From the NCBI GenBank assembly GCA_023433065.1, contig JAEZET010000003.1, positions 248,001 through 312,000 of the forward strand: 64,000 nucleotides of DNA, given 5' to 3'. This DNA comes from Cyanobacteria bacterium OH_CBrB_359. Its GTDB lineage: Bacteria; Cyanobacteriota; Vampirovibrionia; Gastranaerophilales; Gastranaerophilaceae. Made by a program: the position numbers and the translations under genes. Below, piece after piece: positions 8,769 through 17,753 of this stretch (positions are counted from its first letter, which is position 1; the number at the start of each line of letters is the position of its first letter). A model generated the notes under the pieces. The model searched no databases. It was not told the DNA's origin and saw nothing but the letters and a program-made list of their open reading frames with translations.

Positions 8769-9926
8769 ATGAACAGTAAAAATAACAAAGCACTGGCTTG
8801 GTTAGGTGCATCACATTTTATATTAGATTCGTATTCAGGTTTTTTGACCCCGATATTACCTTTTATTGCTGCAAAAATTAATATTTCAATGACGATTGCC
8901 GCTTTGATGATTAGCGTTTCTAATCTAACTTCTTCTATATCTCAGCCATTATTTGGTTTTGTTGCAGATAAGATTAAGAAAAGATTTTTTATTTTTTGGG
9001 GTATAATTTTTGCTTCAACATTTCTTTCACTGGTGGGGATTGCAACAAATCCATATATGCTAGCAATTTTCATAATTCTTGGCAGTATGGGTGTTTCTTT
9101 TTATCATCCGCAAGGAACAAGTTTTGTTGCTTTTTTCTCCCTTGATAAAGATGCAAACAAAAATATGGGTTTTTACATAGCGATGGGAACACTTGGATTT
9201 TCTATTGCTCCTTTAATATCTTCAGGTATTACTGATATTTTTGGATTAGAAAAACTTCCGTTTGCTTCTGTAGTGGGTATCATTACCGCATTGGCTATGT
9301 TTTTATTTGTACCCAAATTATCTTTGTATGAGCTTTCTTCAAATGACAGCTCATTCTTAAAAGCATTTAAAGATATTATCAAAAATAAAGATATGGTTAT
9401 ATTGATTATGATATCAGTTCTAAAATCTCTTGTTGTAAGTTCATTTACTTTGACTCTGCCATTTTTATGGAAGCAAAACGGATTTAGACCTTCGCAAATT
9501 GGGATGATTTTGTTTGTATTTCTGGTTTTTGGTGCCGCAGGAACGTATATGAGCGCTTTTATAGAAAATAGATTTGGCATAAAAAAAGTTTTTTATTTAT
9601 CAATGATGAGTGTATTTCCTCTTGCAATTATATTTTACAACTTACATAATACTCATTTTTTATATGCATTAATTGCTTTTGTTTTAATTGGTTTTGTGAG
9701 TTTTTTGTCTGTGCCTGTCAATATGGTTATGGCTCAAAAGATTATGCCGCAGTATAATAGCATGATATCGGGCTTTATAGGGGGCTTTAGTTGGGGAATA
9801 GTAGGATTAATGCTGCCTTTAATAAGCTTAATTGCTCAAAAATTCGGCATATTAAATGTACTTTTATTTATTTCAATAATTCCTCTGGTATTTTCTCGTT
9901 TTGTTAAATATTTGCCTGAACACTAG
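8769..9926 (+). CDS. MFS transporter, fosmidomycin-resistance (Fsr)-like
   Basis: 385 aa with about 12 hydrophobic segments, the major facilitator pattern. The N-terminal motif (LGASHFILDSYSGFLTPILP) and the loop GFVADKIKKRF after helix 2 resemble the Fsr subgroup of drug exporters. Substrate is not predictable. It starts 1 base after the purH stop, so it is probably co-transcribed, although no metabolic link is obvious. Its last 4 bases overlap the end of the convergent isomerase gene. No signal peptide is needed; it is an inner-membrane protein. Confidence 0.82.
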   Translation: MNSKNNKALAWLGASHFILDSYSGFLTPILPFIAAKINISMTIAALMISVSNLTSSISQPLFGFVADKIKKRFFIFWGIIFASTFLSLVGIATNPYMLAIFIILGSMGVSFYHPQGTSFVAFFSLDKDANKNMGFYIAMGTLGFSIAPLISSGITDIFGLEKLPFASVVGIITALAMFLFVPKLSLYELSSNDSSFLKAFKDIIKNKDMVILIMISVLKSLVVSSFTLTLPFLWKQNGFRPSQIGMILFVFLVFGAAGTYMSAFIENRFGIKKVFYLSMMSVFPLAIIFYNLHNTHFLYALIAFVLIGFVSFLSVPVNMVMAQKIMPQYNSMISGFIGGFSWGIVGLMLPLISLIAQKFGILNVLLFISIIPLVFSRFVKYLPEH

Positions 9927-11077
9927 TTTATTACAACTTTTTTCAATCCGGTCGGTTTATCAATATTCTTTTTTAAAACTTTGGCTATTTCAAGTGCAAG
10001 CAACTGAAGGGTTATAAGAGTGCCAAAAATAGCGAATACGTTGGTATCTGTCGGAATCTTAATATTGTGATTTGAAAGCGAATAATTTTCATCTATTGTT
10101 TCATAGTTGAAAATACTGACCAAATATGGTTTATAATCATTTCTTATTGATTTTAGGTTTTTAAGCATTTGATTTTTGTGTAATTCGTCCATTATAGATA
10201 TTATTGCCGCTTTTTTATTCAAAATGGCGACATGCCCATGCATAAATTCTCCGTGAGGGTAAGCACAGGTATTAATATATGATGTTTCTTTTATTTTTAA
10301 AGCACCTTCTTTCGCCAATGCATAGAAGTATTTGCTTCCCAGTATTGATATATTGTCAAACTCAGAGAGCTTTTTTGCTATCTTTTTAATATTTTTGGCA
10401 GAATCCAATACGTTTGAGATATGGGTGGGAAGATTGTGTATTTGTGCAAGATCTGCAGTTATATCAATATTCTTTGAATATAAAATTTTAAGTACAATAA
10501 GATATAAGCAAAAAAGCTGTGCCGACATTGCTTTAGTAGAAGCAATGCTCTTTTCTTTTCCGGCATGAGTTAAAACTTTATAACTTGAAAGTTGCCATAA
10601 AGTTGAGTCTTTATTATTGGTGACGCATAAAATATTATCAGTCTTTCTTGCGATTTCTTTAAGGGCTTGCAGGGTATCAGAGGTCTCTCCTGATTGGGAA
10701 ATAAATATATATAGTGTTGTTTCATCAACTTGATTATGTGGGTTAATTGAAAATTCACTGGCATATATTGCTTCAGCGTCGCAATTAACTGATTCTTTTA
10801 ACATTTCAGCTGCAATGTATGCGCAATGATAAGAAGAGCCGCTTGCAATTAAAAATACTTTCTTAATTATTAGCGGTAAATTAATCAATATGTAATTTTC
10901 TTTTGTAATATATTTTTCAATAAGGTTTTTAATGATATTTGTTTGTTCAAATATCTCAAGCTCCATGTTTGACTTATTTTTAGCTGATTTATTATTCATA
11001 GGCCAGTATAATGTTTGCATAAAATCAAACAAATTAAAATTAATCGATGATACCCTGTACAAATAATTGTTTCCCAT
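9923..11077 (-). CDS. GlmS-like double-SIS sugar isomerase/deaminase, no glutaminase domain
   Basis: 384 aa with two SIS domains matching only the isomerase half of glucosamine-6-phosphate synthase. Seen: ASGSSYHC at 78-85, SQSGETSDT at 127-135, KSIASTKA at 176-183, and in the second SIS the catalytic KETSYI and HGEFMHGH segments. The C-terminal PTGLKKVVIN aligns with the GlmS tail that carries the active-site lysine. The N-terminal Cys-nucleophile amidotransferase domain is absent and there is no room for it upstream. It could be a NagB-II/GlmD-type GlcN-6-P deaminase, or an ammonia-using isomerase. The true start may be M38 (MELEIFEQ), where homology begins. Confidence 0.82.
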   Translation of the reverse strand: MGNNYLYRVSSINFNLFDFMQTLYWPMNNKSAKNKSNMELEIFEQTNIIKNLIEKYITKENYILINLPLIIKKVFLIASGSSYHCAYIAAEMLKESVNCDAEAIYASEFSINPHNQVDETTLYIFISQSGETSDTLQALKEIARKTDNILCVTNNKDSTLWQLSSYKVLTHAGKEKSIASTKAMSAQLFCLYLIVLKILYSKNIDITADLAQIHNLPTHISNVLDSAKNIKKIAKKLSEFDNISILGSKYFYALAKEGALKIKETSYINTCAYPHGEFMHGHVAILNKKAAIISIMDELHKNQMLKNLKSIRNDYKPYLVSIFNYETIDENYSLSNHNIKIPTDTNVFAIFGTLITLQLLALEIAKVLKKNIDKPTGLKKVVIN

Positions 11078-11141
11078 ATTCTTTTTATCGGCAATTTTAG
11101 ATAATTATTTAGGATATGTGAAGAAAAATTTACATTACTTA

Positions 11142-12602
11142 TTATGGAGCAGGCGGAATCTCGTAATCTTTTAATACATTAGGTACAGAAATTATCCCCG
11201 AATCGAATAAAAGTTGTACTTGAGCTTTGTTATAATCAATAGTTGCCTGTATTAATTTTTGTTTTGCTTGGACTTTTACGGCTTGAGCCTGAATTACATC
11301 AATAAAAGTTGATTCTCCCACTGCAAGCCTGACAAGAGATATTTTTAAACTTTCCTCAGTAGATTTGACCTCTTTTTCTGCAGCTTCTATCCTCTCCAGT
11401 GCTGTTTTGGAATTGTAGAATGAACTTATTATCTTTTCTTTAACAGATCTGGTTAATTCAATTAGTTTAAACTGTTCGGCTTCAATTCTCGAATTGTATG
11501 CCCTGATTTTAGTATAAGTTCCCATTCCAAGTTTGTCTCCAATTGGGACTGTTACAAGCAATCCGACAGTAGTATTAGGATATATTCCTAATCTTCTGGT
11601 TCCTACTATTGCGTTTTGAACAATGACATTTACCTGAGGCCCAAAATCACTGTATCTTGCACTCCGCTCTGCTTTTAAAGCTTCAATCTCGTATTTTTGA
11701 GCAGTTACATCCTTTCTGCATCCAAGTGCAATGTTATACAATTTTTCGATGTCTTCTTCTTCACTAATTAATTTTCTAGTGCTTATACAGTTTTCACCGG
11801 GATAGATTGCGTTTAAAACTTCTATTCCCATTACATTTGCGAGCCTTGCCTGTTTTAGCCTTAAATCGTTTAGGGCGCTTATATATATTTGTTTTGCATT
11901 TGCTTCTTCTGCAATAGCTCTTACCATATCAAATTTTGTACCTATTCCTGCATCGTATCTTGCTTTTGTAAATTTATACTGTTCATGCCTGTCTACCAGA
12001 TTTGATTTAAGCACTTCCAGATTAAGTTTAAGCCCGAGTAGCTCGTAATACAAAATCGCAGTGTCTCTAATTACTTCTTCCCTTGTGAAATTATATTTAA
12101 GTGTTGCTGATTTTAGTTTATTTTTTCTTTGAGCATACCCGAAAAAAGCTTTACCTTGTGTAATTGTCCAGCTTAAAAGGAAAGTATTTTGTATTGGGAC
12201 TTCATTAACGTCATCTGTGACAATACCACCTACCAAATATGTTCCTGATAAATTTTGAATACTATATGCATATGAATAGTCTGGTAAGAACTGAGCTTTT
12301 GAGTTCTGAAATTCCCATAGATTTTCTTCTCTTACACTTCCGTCTCTTTTTATTGCAAAATTGTTATCTACTGCTATTTGTAAGCAATCTTTTAAGTTTG
12401 TGTAAATCAGAGTAGTATCTAAAAGATTGCTTACTTCAAGATCCATTTTATGTTGAGTAACCAGATTGCAAAAGTCTGCTTTGCCTTCGATAACATTTTT
12501 TAAAAAATTTTCTTTATCATAATCCCATATGAGTTCTTCTTTGCTAAGAGCGGTATATTGAGATAAAATAATAATAAAAAATATTATCAAAACTTTTTTC
12601 AT
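11142..12602 (-). CDS. TolC-family outer membrane efflux protein
   Basis: 486 aa. A signal peptide (about 1-20, MKKVLIIFFIIILSQYTALS) precedes two OEP-type halves rich in long amphipathic helices. These include the pattern LDMVRAIAEEAN-like coiled coil near the middle and GESTFIDVIQAQA near the end, typical of TolC/CusC-like channels. The family forms trimeric outer-membrane/periplasmic tunnels for drug efflux or type I secretion. No membrane-fusion protein or inner-membrane pump is adjacent, so the partner is unknown. Its presence supports a diderm envelope. 64 bases separate it from the upstream-lying isomerase gene. Confidence 0.85.
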   Translation of the reverse strand: MKKVLIIFFIIILSQYTALSKEELIWDYDKENFLKNVIEGKADFCNLVTQHKMDLEVSNLLDTTLIYTNLKDCLQIAVDNNFAIKRDGSVREENLWEFQNSKAQFLPDYSYAYSIQNLSGTYLVGGIVTDDVNEVPIQNTFLLSWTITQGKAFFGYAQRKNKLKSATLKYNFTREEVIRDTAILYYELLGLKLNLEVLKSNLVDRHEQYKFTKARYDAGIGTKFDMVRAIAEEANAKQIYISALNDLRLKQARLANVMGIEVLNAIYPGENCISTRKLISEEEDIEKLYNIALGCRKDVTAQKYEIEALKAERSARYSDFGPQVNVIVQNAIVGTRRLGIYPNTTVGLLVTVPIGDKLGMGTYTKIRAYNSRIEAEQFKLIELTRSVKEKIISSFYNSKTALERIEAAEKEVKSTEESLKISLVRLAVGESTFIDVIQAQAVKVQAKQKLIQATIDYNKAQVQLLFDSGIISVPNVLKDYEIPPAP

Positions 12603-12663
12603 ATTTTAAAGGATATTTAAAATATGAAATGATGTTATACTACAAGTTACTTATTAAATAGGG

Positions 12664-13602
12664 CTATTTATTTTCTAATTTTTTGATTCTAATTTGAATA
12701 TCCTCAACTAGTTTTCTGTTTATTGCAAGTAAATCGGATATTATTGCGAGCATTCCTGTCTGAAAACCTATAATCATAAGGATTGCAGCCATAATTAAGG
12801 ATTGTATGTGCCCGGCCCCGCTGTCTAAGAAATAAAAATACAAAAATCTTAACCAAATAATTAGTCCAAGTCCGAATAAAACTCCTCCAATTATTGCAAA
12901 AAACCTGAATGGTCTATATATGATAAACATTCGAATCATTGTGAATGCGGATTTTCTAACGTAGTCAAAAATATTTTTAATTAATCTTGATTTGCGATAT
13001 GTTGCATTGACCCTAATAGGAACTGAAGCAATTTTTAATCCTTTTGATTTTGATTGAATAACTGTTTCAAGAGTGTATGTGTAATTATCGAAAACATTTA
13101 AAGAGAGGGCGGCTTCCCGAGTAAATGCCCTAAATCCGCTAGGGGCGTCTTCTGTTCCGGTGGAGCTTAAGAGCCTTATCATAAAAGATCCTACTTTTTG
13201 CAAGAATTTTTTAAAAGGTGAAAAATGTTTGATTCTTTCTATAGGTCTTGTACCTATTACTATATCTACTTTCTTGTCAAGTATAGGTCTTACTAATTTT
13301 TCAATATCTTCTGCATTGTACTGGTTGTCAGCATCTGTATTTACAATAATATCTGCTTCTAATTTTATACATTCTTGTATGCCTGCCATAAAAGTTCTGG
13401 CAAGTCCTTTGTTATTTTGAAGCTCAACAATATGATTGACTCCCATGCTTCTTGCGACTTCAACACTTTTATCTGTGCTTCCATCATCAATTAGCAGTGT
13501 TTCAATTATATCAATTCCAGAAATTTCTTTAGGTAATTCCCCTATTGTTACCGGGAGAGTTTCTTCCTCATTGTAACAAGGAATTTGAATGATGAGCTTC
13601 AT
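12664..13602 (-). CDS. GT2 family membrane glycosyltransferase (DPM1/ArnC-like)
   Basis: 312 aa. The GT-A domain (1-220) shows IPCYNEEETLP at the start, the nucleotide-sugar Asp in LIDDGSTD, and the metal-binding DAD in NTDADNQYN. Two membrane helices follow (about 230-255 and 265-292), then a short charged tail. This layout matches polyprenyl-phosphate sugar synthases such as ArnC, GtrB and DPM1. It probably makes an undecaprenyl-phosphate-linked sugar. The divergent neighbour is a GT39/ArnT-like transferase that would use exactly this kind of donor, so the two may form one pathway. Confidence 0.88.
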   Translation of the reverse strand: MKLIIQIPCYNEEETLPVTIGELPKEISGIDIIETLLIDDGSTDKSVEVARSMGVNHIVELQNNKGLARTFMAGIQECIKLEADIIVNTDADNQYNAEDIEKLVRPILDKKVDIVIGTRPIERIKHFSPFKKFLQKVGSFMIRLLSSTGTEDAPSGFRAFTREAALSLNVFDNYTYTLETVIQSKSKGLKIASVPIRVNATYRKSRLIKNIFDYVRKSAFTMIRMFIIYRPFRFFAIIGGVLFGLGLIIWLRFLYFYFLDSGAGHIQSLIMAAILMIIGFQTGMLAIISDLLAINRKLVEDIQIRIKKLENK

Positions 13603-13659
13603 ATATATTTTTTACCTTACTTATAATATAATTATAATATAAATTTCTTTGGATTAAAA

Positions 13660-15330
13660 ATGAGTAAAAAAAATTTAACTTTTCTTGTTTTAATTGTAAT
13701 TTTTTCAGTATTTTTAAGATTGTGGTATATTGATAAACCTCAAGGACTTTGGAACGACGAGTATATAAGTTGGTTTATTGCATCTCAAAAATTTCCTGAT
13801 GAATTTTTTGATGCAATTATTAAAAACTGTCATATGCCGTTTTATTATTTTTATTTAAAACTCTGGTCAATTTTGTTTTCAGATTCTGATTTGAGTTTGA
13901 GGCTTTCGTCATTATTACCTGGCGTATTGTCTGTAATTTCGATGTTTTTCGTCGGTAAAGTTTACAAAGATGAAAAAACAGGATTATTATGTGCATTAAT
14001 TACTGCGATAAGTGGATTTTTAATATATTTTTCTCAAGAAGTACGTTTTTATATATTATTATTTTTCTTTAGCTCGTTGAATCTTTTATGCTGGATTTTA
14101 ATTAACAAAAAGCAGTCCTTTGTTAATTTTTTATTTTTTACGTTAATGAATTTACTTATTTTGGTGACTCATACAATTGGTTTTGTCTTTGTATTTTTTA
14201 ATTTAATTTTTCTTGCGTTTTTCTTACGTTCTAAAGATTTACGGAATAGAAAATTTGTAAAAATAATAAGTTTATTTTTGTTTTTTGTCGTTTTAATTTT
14301 ATCACCGTTTATTTTACAGGTTTTTAAAGAAAGTTACGTTTCTCAGTTCTGGTCGGCTTTTTCGGTTTCAAAGTTGTTTTTTATTATTACAGACTACTTT
14401 TCGCCGGTGCAAATTAATATTGTAACTACTCCAAATAATTTGGAAGATATTTTATTTAAAAACAATCATTTAAACATTATGTTTGTTATATTTGCCATGA
14501 TTCCTACTGTCTTGGCTTTAATAGGATTTATTAATTCTTTCAGGATTAAAGATAAGTTATTATACTACCTGTTTTTTCCGTCTTTGTGTTATTTTATGAT
14601 ACTGGTTTTAGCTTCAGTACTTGGAAAACTTGTTTTAATTACAAAATACGCAATAGAGATTTATCCGATTTTGTTGTTATTGATTACAGTTGGTTTTCTA
14701 GCCATAAAGAATGAAAAATTAAAAAAAATATTGATATCGTTGTACCTTTTTATTTCTCTATTTTATATAATTGTTAATAATAATTCTGCTCCAAAGCTTG
14801 GCCGTAGTGAAGGGAATAAACAAATTGCAGACCTTATTACTGTCTCAAAACTTTCTAATAAAGACATAATTCTCTTAACATATTACTCATCCGATAAAGT
14901 CTTAAAATATATGAATATTACTGATTATCCAAGGTTTTATTATATTGATAAATATAATTTTACTAAATATTTCCCCCTTGATAATCTTTCTTATAAAGAA
15001 GTAATCCAAAATGGAAAATATATATTATTTGAAAATTTTAAAATTAATGATTCTCGTTACTTTAATAAAAAATTCTATTTCGATTACATAAAAACCCTTA
15101 AAAAAGGTGATAAATTAGCAATAATATTTCTCAAAAATGTATGCTTTATATCAAAAGACAAGATGATGGAAATGGAATTAGAAAGTGATGCTTATAAGCA
15201 AACTTCTTTGGTATTTTTAATATTTTCTTATATAAAAAACAATGCTATTGATCTTGCGGCAAGACATTTAAAGTTTGTTTCAGCCACAGAGTCCGGAGAT
15301 TGGTTTATTATAGTTTTTGAAAAACAATAA
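13660..15330 (+). CDS. ArnT/PMT-like integral membrane glycosyltransferase
   Basis: 556 aa with about 10-12 membrane segments in the first 370 residues and a soluble C-terminal domain. The first extracytoplasmic loop holds WNDE at 31-34, the acidic motif of GT-C enzymes of the PMT_2/GT39/GT83 type, and the next loop holds NCHMPFYY. Such enzymes move a sugar from a polyprenyl-phosphate donor to lipid A, protein or another surface acceptor. The acceptor here is unknown. It is divergent from the GT2 polyprenyl-sugar synthase 57 bases away and converges on recG with 2 bases between the stops. Confidence 0.8.
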   Translation: MSKKNLTFLVLIVIFSVFLRLWYIDKPQGLWNDEYISWFIASQKFPDEFFDAIIKNCHMPFYYFYLKLWSILFSDSDLSLRLSSLLPGVLSVISMFFVGKVYKDEKTGLLCALITAISGFLIYFSQEVRFYILLFFFSSLNLLCWILINKKQSFVNFLFFTLMNLLILVTHTIGFVFVFFNLIFLAFFLRSKDLRNRKFVKIISLFLFFVVLILSPFILQVFKESYVSQFWSAFSVSKLFFIITDYFSPVQINIVTTPNNLEDILFKNNHLNIMFVIFAMIPTVLALIGFINSFRIKDKLLYYLFFPSLCYFMILVLASVLGKLVLITKYAIEIYPILLLLITVGFLAIKNEKLKKILISLYLFISLFYIIVNNNSAPKLGRSEGNKQIADLITVSKLSNKDIILLTYYSSDKVLKYMNITDYPRFYYIDKYNFTKYFPLDNLSYKEVIQNGKYILFENFKINDSRYFNKKFYFDYIKTLKKGDKLAIIFLKNVCFISKDKMMEMELESDAYKQTSLVFLIFSYIKNNAIDLAARHLKFVSATESGDWFIIVFEKQ

Positions 15331-15332
15331 TT

Positions 15333-17753
15333 TTAATCTAATGTTGATAAAGTTATTTCTTCGGATAAAATTCTATTTGAATTGATATGGGTTTCCAGAT
15401 TATTATAATCTTTAAGATTTTTTTCTTTTAAGAATATTGTAGCCTCAGACCTTGCTAGTTCAAGGATTTTTAAGTCCTTTGTTAAATCGGTAAGATGAAG
15501 CTCTGGCAGCCCGCTTTGTCTTGTTCCGAGCACTTCGCCGGGGCCCCTGATTTCAAGGTCTTTTTCTGCAATAATAAACCCGTCATTTGTTTGTGTAAGA
15601 ATATTCAGTCGGTTTAAAGTCTCCTGCGATGAGGACTGGGATATAAGTACACAAAATGACTGGTATTCGCTTCTTCCTACTCTTCCTCTTAGTTGGTGAA
15701 GTTGTGATAAGCCAAATCTTTCTGCATTTTCAATGACAATTACAGTTGCGTTAGGAACATCAACGCCTACTTCTACAACGGTTGTACTTACAAGTATATC
15801 GTATTTTTTATCCTTAAAATCCGCCATAATTTTATCTTTTTCATCAGGTTTCATTTTTCCATGCAGTAATCCGATTTTATAATTTGAGAATTCTCCGTTT
15901 CTTAAAATTTCAGCTTCCTTTGTAGCCGCTTTGGCTGAAAGGGTTTCGGATTCGTCTATCAACGGGAAAATAATATAAGCCTGATGGTTGAGTTCTATTT
16001 GTTGTCTTATTAAATTATGTGCCTGTTTTCTCTTTGCAGCAGGAATGAGAGCTGTTTTAACAGGTTTTCTTCCTTTTGGAAGTTCATCTATTATTGTCAA
16101 GTCTAAGTCGCCATGCACAGTCAGCGCAAGGGTTCTGGGAATGGGAGTTGCGGTCATAGTCAGTACTTGAGGAATTGTAGCTTTTGTTTTTAGTGCATTT
16201 CTTTGTTTTACGCCGAATCTATGCTGTTCGTCAATTACTATTGCTCCCAAATTGTTAAATTCAATGCTCTCTTGAATAAGAGAGTGAGTGCCAACCGCTA
16301 TGTGTAATTGACCGTTTCTCAAATCTGTTTCCAGTTTGTTTCTTGTTTTTTTGCTATTAGAAGAAGTAAATAGACCAATCGACAATCCCATTGGAGTTAA
16401 CCAAGAAATAAAATTGTTAAAATGCTGCTGCGCTAAAATCTCTGTGGGAGCCATAATCGCAGCTTGATAATTATTTTCAATGGCAGCAAGTAACATAATG
16501 CTTGCAACAACTGTTTTCCCGCTTCCGACATCTCCTTGCAATAGTCTTTGCATTGGAATTTCACTGTTTATATCATTCAAAATTTCGTTTGTTGCTGATT
16601 TTTGAGCATCTGTGAGTTTAAAAGGCAGATTTTTAATAAATCTTTGAACTAAACCATCTTCTTTTATTGAGATTGGAAGAGTTTTTATATTTTTTGAGTT
16701 TTCATTTTTTATTAGCCCAAGTCGAACTTGAAGTAAAAACAGTTCTTCAAAAACAAGTGTATATCTGGCTTTATCTAGAATTCCCTGACTTTTGGGAAAA
16801 TGAATTTGCTCAATTGCAACAGACCTGTCTAAAAGACTATATTTTGAGCAAATATAATCAGGTATAAGATTATTAATTTGAGATTTATATTCACTTATTG
16901 CATTAAAAATGGCTCTTCTAAGTGTCTTAATGCTTAATTTTTCTATAGTCGGATATACAGGAACAATTCTTCCTAAGTGAAGACTTTCATTTTCATAAAA
17001 ATCATTATTAATAATCTGGTATTGAGGCTTATCTATAGTAAATTTGCCTGTATAATTATCCCTTTTCACTTTACCGGAAATAATTATTCCTGCATCTTTT
17101 GGGAATTGAGCTTTATAGCGTTCATTCATATAACGATTTGCTTTTGCATAGAAAAAATTTAAATCAATAAAGCCAGATTCATCATTTATCCTTACCGTTA
17201 TTACACTTAAATTATTTTTTGTTGTAAAAGCTTTTAATGATGTAATTTTTCCTAAAATTGTTACTTCTTGTCCCTCAGAAAGATTTTTTATTAAAATTCT
17301 TGATGAGTAGTCAATATGTCTTTTAGGGAAATAATTTATCAGGTCATAAACCGTAAAAATACCAATTTTATTAAAAAGGTAAGCGACTTTTGGCCCAACT
17401 CCTTTAACATACATAACATCTTGATTTTTCATATCATTTTGTGACATTTTTTCTGTGGTTTGTTCTATGGAAACAGGATTAATTTCCGATTTAAGGATTG
17501 TTATAAATCTCTTAATAAGTTTCTTTCTCTGAAAAATATTTTCTTGAGGGTATCTTTCAAATCCTTCCATCAATGCTAACCATTTTGGATTTTTTTTAGT
17601 AATCTTATATATTTTTTTTATTTCTTTTTTTAAAAAGGATGAAAATGTCGACTCTTTACCTTTTATGTCAATATATTGATGTTTTTCCTCAACATCAATT
17701 GCCTGTTTAATTTGCTCTAAATTAATTTTGTTTTTTAAAGATTCCGCTGGCAT
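15333..17753 (-). CDS. recG: ATP-dependent DNA helicase RecG
   Basis: 806 aa, longer than the roughly 690 aa of E. coli RecG. An N-terminal extension of about 110 residues precedes the wedge/OB region that starts YVKGVGPKVA at 115-124, as in cyanobacterial RecG. Helicase motifs: TDAQ at 381-384, Walker A GDVGSGKT at 407-414, MAPTEILAQQH at 434-444, DEQH at 508-511, TATPIPRT, and the C-terminal RGRVGRS. It reverses stalled replication forks and branch-migrates Holliday junctions. Its ATG overlaps the stop of the upstream cyclase gene in a TAATG arrangement, so the pair is translationally coupled. Confidence 0.95.
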   Translation of the reverse strand: MPAESLKNKINLEQIKQAIDVEEKHQYIDIKGKESTFSSFLKKEIKKIYKITKKNPKWLALMEGFERYPQENIFQRKKLIKRFITILKSEINPVSIEQTTEKMSQNDMKNQDVMYVKGVGPKVAYLFNKIGIFTVYDLINYFPKRHIDYSSRILIKNLSEGQEVTILGKITSLKAFTTKNNLSVITVRINDESGFIDLNFFYAKANRYMNERYKAQFPKDAGIIISGKVKRDNYTGKFTIDKPQYQIINNDFYENESLHLGRIVPVYPTIEKLSIKTLRRAIFNAISEYKSQINNLIPDYICSKYSLLDRSVAIEQIHFPKSQGILDKARYTLVFEELFLLQVRLGLIKNENSKNIKTLPISIKEDGLVQRFIKNLPFKLTDAQKSATNEILNDINSEIPMQRLLQGDVGSGKTVVASIMLLAAIENNYQAAIMAPTEILAQQHFNNFISWLTPMGLSIGLFTSSNSKKTRNKLETDLRNGQLHIAVGTHSLIQESIEFNNLGAIVIDEQHRFGVKQRNALKTKATIPQVLTMTATPIPRTLALTVHGDLDLTIIDELPKGRKPVKTALIPAAKRKQAHNLIRQQIELNHQAYIIFPLIDESETLSAKAATKEAEILRNGEFSNYKIGLLHGKMKPDEKDKIMADFKDKKYDILVSTTVVEVGVDVPNATVIVIENAERFGLSQLHQLRGRVGRSEYQSFCVLISQSSSQETLNRLNILTQTNDGFIIAEKDLEIRGPGEVLGTRQSGLPELHLTDLTKDLKILELARSEATIFLKEKNLKDYNNLETHINSNRILSEEITLSTLD

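Noticed and set aside
9173..9580. 135-codon open frame antisense to the MFS gene
   Set aside because: Shadow of the transporter; no ribosome site and no family pattern.
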